The notes under the pieces: generated by a model | Databases searched by the model: none | What the model saw: only the letters and a program-made list of their open reading frames with translations | Told to the model about the DNA's origin: nothing | NCBI RefSeq assembly: GCF_036850765.1 | Contig: NC_089493.1 | Location: 189,381,140 to 189,445,139, forward strand | DNA: 64,000 bases | Direction of reading: 5' to 3' | DNA from: Saccopteryx bilineata | Taxonomy: Eukaryota > Chordata > Mammalia > Chiroptera > Emballonuridae | Translations under genes and position numbers: made by a program | Shown here: positions 42,640 to 55,118 of the stretch, one piece after another | How positions within the stretch are numbered: position 1 is the first letter of the stretch | Layout: each line of letters opens with the position of its first letter

Positions 42640-44440
42640 ATTTTGTTGTGATTCTAAACGAGAAAGTAGAAACAGACCCCAGAGATGGCAGAGATGTTGG
42701 AACTAGCAGAAAATGACTTTGAAATAATTACTGTAGATACGTTTAAGGAATTAAAAGGGGGAAAAGTAATCTGTAGAGAAATGAAACCAAAGGAGAATTT
42801 TAGGTGGAGGCTACAGTGTCTGAAATGAGAAATTGGTAGATGGATGTAGCAGATCAGATGACATAGGAAGCAGGTCGATGGACATCAAGTCAGGGCAGTG
42901 GAAGCTCCCCAGACTGAAGCCCGGGGAGAAAATAAAAAATCTGGAAAAAAACGGTGTCTCGGGGGTCTGTCGGACATCATTAGGCAGTTTAACCAATGGA
43001 TACTTGGAAGTGGGGAAGGACAGAGGAGAGCAGAAGAGAGGATAGAAACGGAGAGAGAGAGATACTGAGCAAGAAACTATTTGAAGACGGGGGCTGAAAA
43101 GTTCCAAACTGGATGGAAAGTATCAACACACAGAGCCAAGATGCTCAACCGACCCCCCGCAGGGCAGGCAGTCCTATGGAAAACCACGCCTAGACGCGTC
43201 GTACTAAAACTGCTGAAAATAAAAGACAAAGATCTTAAAATCAGCCAGAGAATAAAGATAGACAGAGGAGAACAAGAAGAATTAATTATCTCTGACCTCT
43301 CGTCAGAAACAACTCGGGCTGAAAAAGAAATGGAATAATAGTTTCCAAAGTGCCAAAAGAGGGGAGGGAACCCGTTAGTCTCCAATTCTCTAGCCAACAG
43401 AAATATCCTTAAACAATGAGGGCAAAAACCTAATGCATTTTCAGATAACAGCTAAGAGGAGTGCTCACCAGCAGACTTTCACAACAACAACAACAACAAC
43501 GAAAATCTTAATAGAAAATCTTGGCCAAAAGAAAAGTACATCGGAAAGGAACTTGTATCTACATGAGAAATTAAAAGCACCAAGATATAATAAAAAGACT
43601 TGACAATTTTTTTTCCTAATTCCTTTAAAAGATAATTGACTGTTTAAAGCAAACACAATAGTAGTGTATTGTGGATGGATTTTTTTTTTTTTTTAAGGAA
43701 AAAAGAATTCAGAAACAGATGAGCCTGATCAGGCGATGGCACAGTGGATAGAGTGTCGGACTGGGATACTGAGGCCCCAGGTTCGAGACCCCAAGATTGC
43801 CAGCTTGAGTGTGGGCTCATCCAGTTTGAGCAAAAGCTCACCAGCTTGGACCCAAGGTCGCTGGCTGGAGCAAGGGGTAACTCTGTCTGCTGAAGGCCTG
43901 TGGTCAAGGCACATATGAGAAAGCAATCAATGAACAACTAAGGTGTCACAATGCGCAACGTAAAACTAATGATTGATGCTTCTCATCTCTCTGTTCCTGT
44001 CTGTCCCTCTCTCTGACTCTCTGTCTCTGTAAAAGAAAACAAACAAACAAAAAGAACAGATGAGACCAATAGAAAACAATGGGCAGGTTGGTAGACATCA
44101 ATCCATGAATTATATCCATAATTGATGAACAGTCCAGGGACTACACACTCCAATTAAAAGTCAAATACTGTCAAGTTGTGGGCGGGGGATAAGACTCAAG
44201 TATTAGGCTGCCTACAAAACACTCACTTTAAATATAAATACAAATACACAGTTAGGTCATAGACTGTACAACTGCTAGCCAAACCGGAATGACTGTAACG
44301 ATAACAGACAACCAAAGTATACCAAAAACAGGAGTATTACCAGATACCCAGGAAGAACTTGACAACAATTGGCCGATTCATCGATAAGACAAAATAACGT
44401 AAATGTGGACACACCTGACAGCTAAGTGCGAAACACTTGA
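42640..44440 (+). mobile_element. L1M 5' UTR/ORF1-region fragment
   Basis: 'gagatgttggaactagcag', 'aaaatgactttgaaataatt', 'tcgtcagaaacaactcggg', 'gccaacagaaatatccttaa' and 'taaaagataattgactg' are ordered landmarks of an old L1 in sense orientation. A family C SINE interrupts it at 43723. No ORF is intact. Confidence 0.75.
43723..44055 (+). mobile_element. Family C SINE inside an L1M
   Basis: 'gcctgatcaggcgatggcac', 'aggttcgagaccccaagatt', repeated 'gctcacc/gcttg' body, 'caatcaatgaacaactaagg' and 'ctctgactctctgtctctg'. Target duplication acagatga at 43715-43722 and 44056-44063. Confidence 0.93.
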
Positions 44441-45124
44441 ATGAGGGACGGCATTTGGTAAAGCAAGCTTTCCAGCCCTTCCCACGGGGAAGGCTTGGTG
44501 GGGACACTTCCTCGTTCCCGGCCCCATCTCCTCCGAGTCAGTGAGGCGGACCGAGGTGGGCCGAAGCCAGCTGAACTTCGTGGCCTCGTTCTGTGCTCAG
44601 CATTGTGACCACTGTGTCCTTTCTGCACCTGGCTGACCCTGGGGCCCTCTGACAGCAGCTTTTACATATAATTCCCACTGGGGACCCTACCTCTTTTTGG
44701 CGTAAAGCTTCTCTCCTGGAAACTGCCAAGGTCATGTAGGATGTCAACCAGGACCTGGTGCCATGGTTCCTGCAGCTGGAGAGGGCTGGGGTCCTGGAGT
44801 GCTGGATATGGGGGGCAGGGGGGGCAGTGTTTATCACTGGGAACCCCAGGTGTCCCAGGACTCAGGGTAGGGGATAGTGTTCAGCCTCAGTCTGCCTGCT
44901 GCCATTCAGATACTAGAAGGGGCTGAGTCAGCAGCCTGGTGGGGCAGGGCCAGGGGGCAGGGGAAATTTTAAGCGATCATGAAAAGTTGCCTGGAAGAGG
45001 AGGAAGAGGAGGTTCCCAGGAGGGGTGTGCCTGGTTGGCAGAGCATTGCATTATTTTCCCTCTGGCCAATATGCTGACAGTCCAGCAATGATTGATCGGT
45101 AATTGATTCCTTTTGAACTTAAAA
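44441..45124. other. Unique intronic sequence
   Basis: No feature recognised; short frames only. Confidence 0.5.
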
Positions 45125-45560
45125 AAAAAAAATGGTGGTAAAAGGCACATAACATCAGATTTATAGCCAAGCGTTTTGAAGTGTACAATTTTGTGATGAT
45201 GAATACATTCATGTTGTTATGCAACATGTCACTCATCTCCAGAGCTCTTCATCTTGCACAACAGAAAGTCTGTCCCCATTAAACACTAATTCCTCAGTCA
45301 CTTCTTCCTTATCCCCCCGGCAACCACCTTTCTACCTTCTGTCTAGGAGATTTGGTGACTCAGGGTAGTGGAATCATACAGTATTTGTGTTTTTGTGACT
45401 GGCTTCTTTCACTTAGCATAACATCTTTTTTCCAAGTTCACCTCATGTTGTCGCATGTGTCAGAAACTCCTTCTTTTTAAAGGCTGAAACGATTCCACTG
45501 ATCCATTCATCTGTCAGTGGTCCCTAGGGACGCCTCCCCTCTTCCAGCTGCGGGGACTAA
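45125..45560 (-). mobile_element. L1M 3' end fragment
   Basis: 'taaaaggcacataacatcag', 'gttgttatgcaacatgtcac', 'gtccccattaaacactaatt', 'tttttgtgactggcttcttt' match the same L1 3' end as 41600, also in reverse. Confidence 0.8.
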
Positions 45561-46619
45561 TGCCGCTGTGGACGTGAGGGCTACAGCCGTGATTTCTTTC
45601 TGTTTAATTTTGCCGTGTTTGCAGGTCATGATGTGAACTAGGGTTTAAAGTTAGCAGTTCAGGACACTGGTGTGACGGTCGTACGTCACTCGTCACCCCC
45701 AAGACTGAGAACAAAGATAAACACGCGGGAGAGTTGTCTTTGCCAATCTGCATGTTTGGTCAGACAGAAATGTGGGATCTTTGGGTCGTGGAGGTCTTCA
45801 GCAGTTGTCCACTCTTCTACCGATCCCTTGCCCTGCATGGTCCCCAGGGCCTGAGTGATGGTGTCATTTTTGTGCAAGCCAGATTCCCAAGATCATTCAC
45901 CAGCAACTTACGTTGCCACAACTTTGGGAATAGTCTTCCGTAGAGCTTGCCAGAGAGCCAATTGCTCCCCTTCTCAGAAACTTTTCAGGGCTGTGCAATG
46001 CACACAGAAAACCCCAAAACTTTGTGGCGTGACTCGGGGCCCCACTGGGCTGCCTAGGCCCCTGCCCACTCTTCTTTTCTCCGCGCCTTCATTTATTGAT
46101 TGGTGCATTGGTTCACCCCGGGCCCTGTGTTTTCGTATTTGTTTCTGACATGCCTATCTAATATTGACTCATTCAAGTGATGTGTTAAAGGGCCCAGCGC
46201 CTGGTAAGTTCTGGAATGTTTATGATTACAAGAGTTTCACCTTCTGGGGTCTCATTAGCTCTCCACGGACAACCTCGTGAGGTCCATCTTTTCAGCCACA
46301 AGTCACAGGTGGGGAAATTGAACCTTAGAAATGCAGAGAAACAGGTTTCTAGTTGTGGTCCTTGGATCCCACTCAGAATCAGTGCCAGAGTGTCCCCCTG
46401 AGTCAGCTTGGGGCGTTATGATATCCTGGGGGGGGGGCTGGAAGCAGTGGAGAAATGCTCAGAGGCCCCGGATGTGCTCAGGGGAACCCAGCTAAGTTGA
46501 CCCAGGCTGAGCTCGGCCTCCCACAGTTGAGAAAGTTCAGTGCTGCTTCCGGCATCCCGAAAGCAGCTGCTTTTAGTATAATATATGTCTTCCGTTTGGA
46601 GGCCTGTCGTGCAGTGGGA
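45561..46619. other. Unique intronic sequence
   Basis: A possible worn MER5-like stretch lies near 46340-46440 ('tagttgtggtccttggatcc'). Nothing else recognised. Confidence 0.45.
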
Positions 46620-46780
46620 GAAGCCTGGGCCTGAGCATCGTTGGCCACCTTAGCCAGGTGAGCTAGCCTCGGTGGCCTCATCTGTCAGGTGAGGGGCAGA
46701 ACCCCTGTCTCACCGGGCTGTACTGGAGACTCGGGACAAGCCAGGTGAAGCAGCCCGCAGGTACGCAGGACGGAGTCGGG
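46620..46780 (+). mobile_element. MIR fragment (diverged)
   Basis: 'agcctgggcctgagcatcg' then 'cctcggtggcctcatctgtc' are the sense MIR order. Confidence 0.55.
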
Positions 46781-49700
46781 TGGATCGCCTGGGACTTGCC
46801 CCATGTGGTCCGGAGGCCTGGTTGGCGGCACCTCCGTTGCTATCGCTGAAGGAATAGAAGGTTCTGATTGGATACAAAAGCCACCTCACCACAGTCACCC
46901 TTCCTCTTCTGAGTAGGGCGTTTCCAGGGGCCAGCGCCGGCAATCCTGGGGAACGGATGGGGCATTTTTTTTTTTTTCACTTGCTTTTCCCCCAAAGTAT
47001 CCGCGTGACCTCAGTGTCTGGTGACTGTTTGCCGCGGCGTCTGGTGATCGCTCAGCCAGCCTCCGCCCCGGGCTGGTGTGCCCTTCCTGCCGCCCACCTC
47101 CAATCAGACCGACACGGCTCTCGCTGAGGAGACCGGTTGTGTCTGGAGCGAGCCGTCGGGGCTCAGGGTCTTCCCCGCCCGCCCGCCTGTAGAGTCGGCC
47201 AGGCCCTTTGGCTCCCCTTGTGTGAGGGACCCCTCTCTTCCTTCCCCCTACGCAGTATCTCAGCCAGGAAGGTTCTACCCTGGAGTTTCCGGGAAGACAC
47301 TCGTTCGGTGGCCCTGCTGACTGATCACCCCGTTTTCCTGGCCTCGAACCCCCTTTACCCGCCGTGCTGAGTTATGCTCAGGATGGAGCGGATGCTGGCG
47401 TCAGGCCCAAGTCAGACAGCCCTATTAGGGCTTGAGGTTTCTTATTTTATGTATATTTCAAAAAAAAAGGGGGGGGGCCCTTCTTCTTTTGAGACTGGAC
47501 TTCAAAGGACGCATTCCAAGCCACACTTCCTTTTGGTAAATCTTAACCAGTGTAAATGTTTACTTTTGTGTTGTAAAGCCCAGGAGGTGGAGGGCTTGGG
47601 GGAGGGGGGAGGAATTTCTGGAACAGGTGTTCTGCCAGCGAAAGTTAAAACTTAATCTGCCTTGTTTTGGGGTGTCTGGGGGAGAGGGCTGCTGGCGTGG
47701 CAGGGGCGGAGCCATGCTAATGAACCTGGAATTAGAAGACACAGCCTTTTGGCTACATTCTGTGAAATCTGTCCAGCTCCCCCCCCTAAATTCAGGACAG
47801 CCCACCCTACCCTGTTGGGGAGGTCAGTGAATGAAAGTGAGAAGAACGGGTAAAGCCATAATTAAAAGGGTAGGAAGATAAAGAGGAACGTGAAATGATG
47901 TAAAGCAACATTAGTTGAAAAACAAAACAAAACTGTGGTTTGGGTTAAAGATGTCAATCTTCAAATGATTGCTAAAAGAAGTCTCATTCCCGCCTCTCCC
48001 CCGGTACCCCCAGTGGGAGCCCCTCACTTGGCTCAGGGTCATCGTACATCAGACAGGAGGGACTTGGGGGTTTCCCCGGGACCTGTACTCTCCAGAAATA
48101 AAAGACTTCTGAGAGTCAACTTGCTGCCTGAGAAACACCACCCCCTTGGAAGAAACCCGGGGAACACTGGGACATTCCGCGGAGGGAGGCCACTTATGCG
48201 TTGTTTAACGTGGGCAAAGGCATTGTCACCTTCTCCAAGACGCCCAAGATTTTCCTGTCGGTAAAATGGGCACCGCCGTCCAAGCTGCGCGGAGTAATTA
48301 GGGCTGTGTACACCGGGCATCGCTGTTGTTACCCCACCCCCTACCTCGCAGAGCCCCCACCGTGTGTCTGTAGAATGTGCTGAGGGGGGATGATTTGGCG
48401 GGAGGGGACCCTGAGAAATGAAGCTGAGACCTCCCTCCTCCACCCCCCATGTGCACTCACTGAGACCTCTTTGGCCTTTCTCTGGCTTCTGTTCCCCTGG
48501 AGGCTGGGCTGGAAGGGAAGCACAGGGGACACAGGGCAGAGAGAAGGATGTGGTGGAAGGTGCTGGCAAACTGTGGGCGGGTATGGGCTCTAGGGCCCCG
48601 TGATTTAGGAAAAGGGGGGATGGCCGGCCATCCTCTCCTCTAATGCTGCTGAGTCTTCCGACTCTAAGAAGCGTCGTGTGCACCCAGAATCCTCCGTACC
48701 CAGCCCCTCCCCGACTCTCCAGAACCTCAAACTGACCGCAGGGCAGAGCTGCCCAGACGTGAGCGGGTAACTCCCAGCCGTTCCCCAGGGCGGGGCCTGA
48801 GAGTCCCTTCTCCCAGGCGGAATGCCAGGCTTCGGACAGGGCTGTCACGCTCGGCCTGCCGGGTGACCAGCGGCACCCCGCCGCCCAGGTGCGTTCCAGG
48901 ACATCCGTGCGGTAGACTGCCACGTAGGGAGCTCAAGTCAGGTAGAGCTTCAGTTACCGGCTCAGAAAGAATCCCAACGTCGATGAGACACATAGAAAAC
49001 GGGGTTGGAATAACTCATCCATCCCTCCGTCCCAGCATCCTGTAGAGGGGCTCCCAGGAAGTCTCTATTCCACAGAAACGTCCGGCCCAGGCGGGACGGA
49101 AACCGCTGCTGGTCCAGGCCCACACCGCCAGGAGAATCACTCACTGCTCCGGAACCAGCGCCCGGGGTGCAGCCCCGCCTGGCCCACCTCAGGCGGTTAC
49201 CTGCCCGGCTCCTGCTGTCATTGGACCTTGCCCCTTCAAGTCACCTGCCAGCGAGCTGAGGGAGATGGTGCGCACGCCGTAGTGTAATTCCTCTGTTTTG
49301 AGATACACGGTTTTGTTTGTTTTAATGAAACAAAATGTTAACATCCTCCAGTGTTACCATGTTCAAAACTGGGGATGAGCCTTAGAGATGCTGTTGGCCA
49401 CGGTCACCGCCTACAAATAAACCCTGGTGTTCCCGTTCACGTCACTGGGGGCCGTGACCCCTGCGTGTGTCGGTGGCGAGCCATGGAAGGAGTATGGTGG
49501 GCAGACCTTTGTCCTTGTCAACTTTCTCTGACACCTCCTGGCGAAATCAAAACTCTAGGTTATTTTCGGTAGCTTGGAAGAAAGCCGCGGGCACATCTTC
49601 AGAGCTCTTCCAGGAGAGACTCCTTAAACACACAGAGGCACAGAGAGGGACACTGTGAGGACCACACTGGCGCAGACGACTCAGCCCAGAGAAGGGGCCC

Positions 49701-50489
49701 CATCTTACCAATACCTTAGCGCATTGATTTTCCTTATGTTTTTCATGAATGGAATAGAGAGCCATGTAATCAAACCCGTGTCTAAATAAGTCTAAATGAG
49801 CTTCTTCAATGCATATGAAAGTAAATATTCTAAGGTGAAGAAAGCACTGAGCTCTAGTCCTTTCTTTGCTGTATAAATAATCTGTTTTGTAAGTGAGGCT
49901 TTCTTAGGTTCTATGTAGAGTGTATGTGACCGTGTGTTATTAACATACATATGCATATATGCACACACGTGTGTCTGTGTGAGCTGGGTGTGTACAGGCG
50001 CTGGTATGTCCGTGGAAATGTTTCTGGAAGGACACACTGGAGGTCTTAACTTTCCTGTTACTTTGGGGACTGGTGTCCGGGGGTGAGGACGGGAAAGGTT
50101 TCCGTTGTTTGTATTTTGGGGTCACTTTACTGATTTATTTTTGTTTTGTGTTTTTACGGCATCCCCAGCTCCCGCCCATCGTGTTGGGGACCTGGACGCT
50201 GCTAGGAAAGTTCCCTGACTGGCGTCTCCTTGCCTTCTACCTCCCCCTCCCCTCCCCCACTCCATTCTCTAAGATGATCTCATTAGAAATCCAGGCTGAT
50301 GACACCATCCCCCTTGCACAGAACCCTGTCATGCCCTCCCGTGACCCGTAGGTCGCTCAGGGAACTGAGCTGGACTTTCCCTCTCTTGCCCCGTCCTGTC
50401 CGCCGCCACCCCCGCACAACCCCCCACCCCCACCCCAGTCCTCTGGCAACAGGGCTGTCTGCAGAGGCGTTGACAAGGTTGTGCATCAC
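46781..50489. other. Long unique intronic stretch, 3.7 kb
   Basis: No confident transposon. A weak sense MIR core may lie at 48225-48280 ('gattttcctgtcggtaaaat'). A 294-codon frame on the − strand (48039-48923) has no recognisable domain. Low transposon density suggests the stretch deserves a conservation check. Confidence 0.5.
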
Positions 50490-50700
50490 GGGGCCTTTGT
50501 GAGTGCTGGTCCCACTACCTGGAATTGCCTCCTCTCTTCCCCTGCTCACCCCCCAGCCTGGAGCTGAGTCATCGCGGACGCAGGGAAGTCTTCTCACCTT
50601 CCTGCCTCGGTCAGGCCCCTCCCCCTCTATGTTCCCGGACCCCTCTGTGTGCTGCCGCTCTGAGGAATTGCTCGCATCGATTGTGCGACTCTCCGTCTGC
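50490..50700 (+). mobile_element. L2 LINE fragment
   Basis: 'gggcctttgtgagtgctgg', 'cactacctggaattgcctc' and 'ctgctcaccccccagcctg' match the L2 body. Confidence 0.6.
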
Positions 50701-51394
50701 TCTGCTGCGTGGCATGCCGCCCCAGCGTGGGGGCTCTGCCCGCCTCCCTATCGCACTCTGCCCCCAGTGCCCGGCTCCGGGGCGCCCTGAGCGGAGGCCG
50801 GAGGAGTGAAGTGAAGGAATGCCCGGCCCTCCCGCTCAGCAGTGATGCTTCTCCCCGAACCAGTGGCAGGCCCTGCCCCCAGCGGGATGCGACTGAGGAG
50901 GCTGATTGGTGGGATGGAATGCGACAGGTCCCTCCCGTATCCTGGATACCGAGAGGGTGGGAATGTAAACTGGGACCAGAGACTGCATTCTTGAAATTTC
51001 ACTTTAACCCAGAAGGAGCCTGCGGGGACCTCAGCCTGACCTTGACGTTCTTGCCTTTATTTATATTTTTAACCCCTCTCTCTCTTAAAAAAAAAAAAAA
51101 AATAGAGAGAGAGAGATAAAAGGTGCAATCAGGCAACACATTCTTTCTGAGGGGGCTGTGAGGTGGGGGTTTCTAAGTCGAGCTCCTTCTGGGTCGAGTT
51201 CCGCTCATTGCACGACCCAGGCCTGCTTCTTGCTGGTGCAGGTGCAGCTTCCCAGAGGCCCCCGCATTGCACGCCCTGGAGGAGGGGAGATTCCCAGGGC
51301 GGGGCGGGGGGGGGGCTCCCTGGGCACTCACAGGAACAGCTCAGCAGCGGTCCCCGAAGTGAGGTGTCACAGAAATTAAAAAGTGGCATGATGA
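50701..51394. other. Unique intronic sequence with A/GA tract
   Basis: A-run plus (GA)n at 51088-51116 may be the remains of a SINE tail. Nothing else recognised. Confidence 0.45.
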
Positions 51395-51600
51395 GAGTAG
51401 CAGGTGTTTAATGAGCATCTGTGATGTCCCAGGCAACGTGCTGCGCATGAGTCACAGGAGCTGGGCCTCCCAGGACACCCGGGAGGGAGGATTTCTTATG
51501 CCAGTGAAACAGATGAAGAATCAGGGCTCGAAGAATTGGACAGCTCTCTGCCCACAGTCGCACAGCTGGGGATCGAAGGGTTAGGATCTGAACTTGGACC
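51395..51600 (-). mobile_element. MIR SINE remnant
   Basis: 'ggtgtttaatgagcatctg', 'caggcaacgtgctgcgc', 'agtgaaacagatgaagaatc', 'cacagtcgcacagctgggg' in reverse MIR order. Confidence 0.8.
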
Positions 51601-51689
51601 CATGGAGGGGCGGGGCTCCCAAGCCTCTGTTCTGGCCTTTCTGCTATGTCCAGTGGCCCTGGCAGCCAGCACCTGACCCCTCTCCACTT

Positions 51690-51865
51690 CTCAGGGCTTC
51701 ACATCCACTAGCTCGTTTGATTGTTTACAGAACTGGAGGAGGGAGATACCCTCACTCTCATTTCTCCTGATCACTGTCATTTCTCCCGTACTTAGCTGAG
51801 GCTCCCAGAAGCTAAGTGGCAGAACCAGGACTCAAACCCGGTGTCACCTGCTTGCGAGCCCTTGC
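51690..51865 (-). mobile_element. MIR SINE remnant
   Basis: 'cacatccactagctcgtttg', 'gaagctaagtggcagaacc' and 'aggactcaaacccggtgtc' in reverse MIR order. Confidence 0.7.
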
Positions 51866-53124
51866 GTTCCGCCCCCTCGGGGAACAGGGGGATCCGTGTC
51901 ACTTAGGGTGAATCGCTTTTCCTTTCTCGGCCTCATTCCTCCTCTAGTAAAGCAAGGCCCTTGGCCTCTGTTGGGGGTTTTCACACGCTTCTAGCCACGG
52001 AACCACTTCGTCACGCGGGACCTTAGGTGGCACCCTGCGGTGCGGACCCTCCCCGTCACTGCGGCTGCCTGCCCGGGGGTGTGGGGCCCAGACGTCACCC
52101 AGGCTCTTGGACAGAACCCAGTTGTGAGAACCTTACCAGTGGGCGACTCCCAAAGGCCTTTGCAGTGCGGTCAGCCGTCTGATTCTGCGATTCAGGGTCC
52201 AGTAGAAGAAGCCAGTGCATGTTCTCATTTTCAAAGTAAGGCCTCACGGTCACCCACCTCCTCGGGACCCCGAGGCAGAGGTGTCTCAGCCTATGTCCTG
52301 GAACCCCCCTTCCCATGTGTTTCAACAGTGACGGCTGCAGGGAATAATTAGGGACGTACTTTATTGTCTTAATTGTGCGGTGGGTCGGTGTTCTGACTTC
52401 GCTGAGGAAATCCGTATGAGTCAGTAGCGACTGCCAGGAATACTGACCGGGCTCACACGGCTGCACCTCCCCTGTACAGCCTGTGACTGTGGGCACAACA
52501 CCTGACCGATACGAGCTTTCCTTCCTCCCGAGCATCGAGAAGGCGGCGGTGCCCGTCTTGGGTTCTTATATGAACCCGGCGGTGTAACGTGCTCAGCGCA
52601 CGTTAGCCATTCTTTACCATCTCGATTGGGAAGCCCGTGTCCTGCCTAACTAAGGTACCCTGGCCACAGTTAGACACCGGCACGGAGCTGCCTCCCCCTG
52701 GGTTATGTGAAGGTCGGACTGGCATTCTAAGAAAAAAGAACATCGCCCTGGTCTCCCCTCCCCTAGCCGCCCAGCCAGGTCCACCAACTAACTGATGGAT
52801 GGTGGCCAAATTACTGGAGTCCTGCAAAGAGCGGGGACGTGTAACTCGCCTGTCCTCCTAGATGACTGTCTTTGGCGCAGCTTCCTCCCTCCCCAAGGAG
52901 GGACGCCCAAGTCCTGGACGCCGCACCCCACTCTCTGCTCTGGGGCAGTCAGGTTTCTACAAGGTGCCTGGCCGCTGCTTCCCTCTGAAAGCTGGTTCCT
53001 CTGTGTAACCCCCTGTGTCCCCATACCTGCAGCAGAGGGTCACTGGCTCTCCTGCGGCCCTCGGTCCCTGCGATGGCCAGCTCTGGTTTCTTAGCACCTC
53101 GCAACATGTTTTATTTCTTTGTAC
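51866..53124. other. Unique intronic sequence
   Basis: No transposon called. A perfect AP-1-type ATGAGTCA lies at 52416-52423. Frames lack domains. Confidence 0.5.
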
Positions 53125-53604
53125 AATATTATTATTATGAAGGTATAATTGACATTCAACACTGTTACTTTTAGGTGTGTAACACACTGATTTGGTATTC
53201 TTATACACTGGGAAATGATTACCACAGTAAGTCTGCTTAACATCTGTCACTGTGCGTGATGACGGATTTTTTTTTTCTCTTATGTTGAGAACTTTTAAGA
53301 TCTACTCTCTCTTAACGACTTCCAAACAGGTAATAGGGTTTTACTAACTCTAGTCACCAGGCTGTCCACTCCCCCCTCCCTGGACTAACTTATTTCATCA
53401 CTAGAAGTTGGCACCTTTGACCCCCTCACCCCTTTGACAGCCCCCCACCCCATCCTCCTGCAACCACCTGTCTGTTCTCTGTATCTGTGAACTTGGTTTT
53501 TCCTTTGTCTTCCTCTGACAGATTTCACTTATCATAATGCCCTCAGAGTTTCTCCACATTGTCCCAAATGGCAATGCTTCCTATTTCACGGCTGAATAAT
53601 ATTC

Positions 53605-53648
<44 letters not shown>

Positions 53649-53760
53649 TCATCTTTATCCATTCATCTGTTGGCGGACATTTAGGGTGTTTCCATGTCTT
53701 GGCTATTGTAAATAATGTTTCAGTGAAATATGGGAGTGCAGATACCTTTTTGAGTTTATG
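53125..53760 (-). mobile_element. L1M 3' end fragment with (GT)n
   Basis: 'aaggtataattgacattcaa', 'taccacagtaagtctgctta', 'atttcacttatcataatgcc', 'ggctgaataatattcgagtg' and 'gttggcggacatttagggtg' are the reverse complement of an old L1 3' end. Confidence 0.8.
53607..53647. repeat. (GT)n microsatellite inside an L1
   Basis: Twenty or so uninterrupted GT units grown from the L1 sequence 'ccattgtgtgtgt'-type site. Confidence 0.97.
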
Positions 53761-53949
53761 TTTTTATATTCTGAAAAGTGGGCTTGCTAGGTCATTTGGT
53801 AGTTCAGGTCACAAGGCCATAGAGGAGGGATACTCTTCCTTTGATGTGAAAGAGAAAGTTATTTTGTTTGTATCTGCCGTGTGGTTCCCACTTCAAGTCT
53901 GGGGACCCGCCAGGGTTTGGGGAACGTGGTCCTGTCTGTAAGTGATGGA

Positions 53950-54135
53950 TGGTTCAGGGCACTGACCAGCCGTGTCACCCTAGGCGAATTCATCTCTGGG
54001 ACCCCCAGTTTCCCATCTGTACAATGAATGGGTGAGGACTTCACTGGGTGGTGAGGTTGAAATAAGATAATGTTTGTAAAGGTATTTAGCAGAGCATCCG
54101 GCCATGACCGAGATTTAAATGAGTATTAGTTATGT
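53950..54135 (+). mobile_element. MIR SINE, cut by a hAT insertion
   Basis: 'ggcactgaccagccgtgtc', 'cccagtttcccatctgtac', 'gttgaaataagataatg' and 'gtatttagcagagcatccgg' are in MIR sense order. It ends where the hAT element begins. Confidence 0.8.
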
Positions 54136-54456
54136 CAGGGGCCGGGAACCTATGGCTCGCGAGCCAGATGTGGCTCTTTTGATGGCTGCATCTGGCTTGC
54201 AGACAAATCTTTAATAAAAAAAATAATAACGTTAAAAATATAAAACATTCTCATGTATTACAATACATTCATTTCCTACCGCTCATGTTCATGGTTGCAG
54301 GTGACTGGAGCCAATTTCAGCTGTCCTCCGGGACAACACCAAATTTTTATTGGGTAATGCGTAATGTACACGGGTGGTTGTATGGCTCTTATGGAATTAC
54401 ATTTTAAAATATGTGGCGTTCATGGCTCTCTCAGCCAAAAAGGTTCCCGACCGCTG
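54136..54456. mobile_element. hAT MITE of a second family
   Basis: Termini CAGGGGCCGGGAACCT and AGGTTCCCGACCGCTG are inverted repeats with two mismatches. The 8-bp flanks agttatgt (54128-54135) and agttatat (54457-54464) match at 7 of 8. Non-autonomous; unrelated internally to the 35796/40638 pair. Confidence 0.92.
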
Positions 54457-54639
54457 AGTTATATAGTTTAGTGGTTTCCAGCTGGCCCGGTCCATGGATG
54501 ACTCGTGCCATTCTGCCAGGAACTTTGTGCCGGTCCACAAAGGTCTTTACCCTGATCACCACAATCACTTGTAGAACATTTTTACACCACTGCCCCCCCC
54601 AAAAGAAACCTGCACATCGGCCCCTCAGGCTCCTCCCAC

Positions 54640-54985
54640 CCCCACCCCCACCCCAGTCCTAGGCAGACACTAATCCACTTCCTGTCTCTTCTCTATAGAC
54701 TTACTGATTGCGGGCAGTTCATGTATCAGTACTTCATTCCTTTCTTTAAAAAAAACTATTTTTTTAATTTCAGTTTTGTAATTCAGCCCTTTTTTTTTTG
54801 TATTAGTTTCAGGGGTACAGCATCGTTCCTTTTTTATTTTACTGCCAAATTATACTCCATGGTACGGCTATGGCATGTTTCATTTACCCATTCACCTCTT
54901 ATTATTTCCACGTTTTGGCTCCAATGACTCACGCTGCTATGCACTTTCATTTACAAGCTTTCGTGCATACCTGAGTTTTTACTTC
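54640..54985 (-). mobile_element. L1M 3' end fragment
   Basis: 'cagacactaatccacttcc', 'tctctatagacttactgatt' and 'ttatactccatggtacggc' belong to the L1 3' end group; diverged. Confidence 0.6.
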
Positions 54986-54989
54986 TCTT

Positions 54990-55118
54990 GGCTGTCCGGT
55001 AAGTAGTATTCTTATCCTTATTTGACAAGGAGAATACAGGGAGGCACAGAGAGGGTCAGTTGCTTGCCTGGGTCATACAGCCGGGGTTGGAACGCAGGCC
55101 CCGGAGTCTGTGCTGTCC
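54990..55118 (-). mobile_element. MIR SINE remnant
   Basis: 'tccttatttgacaaggagaa', 'gaggcacagagagggtcag' and 'cctgggtcatacagccgggg' in reverse MIR order. Confidence 0.8.

Noticed and set aside
30710..46220. Exact TEAD motifs TGGAATGT near 30715 and 46213 in intron 1, considered as Hippo feedback sites on WWC1
   Set aside because: An 8-mer is expected about once or twice by chance in 45 kb on both strands, so two matches carry no weight without occupancy data.
52416..52423. Perfect AP-1 site ATGAGTCA as an intronic enhancer
   Set aside because: A single short match with no cluster of other motifs; chance occurrence is likely.
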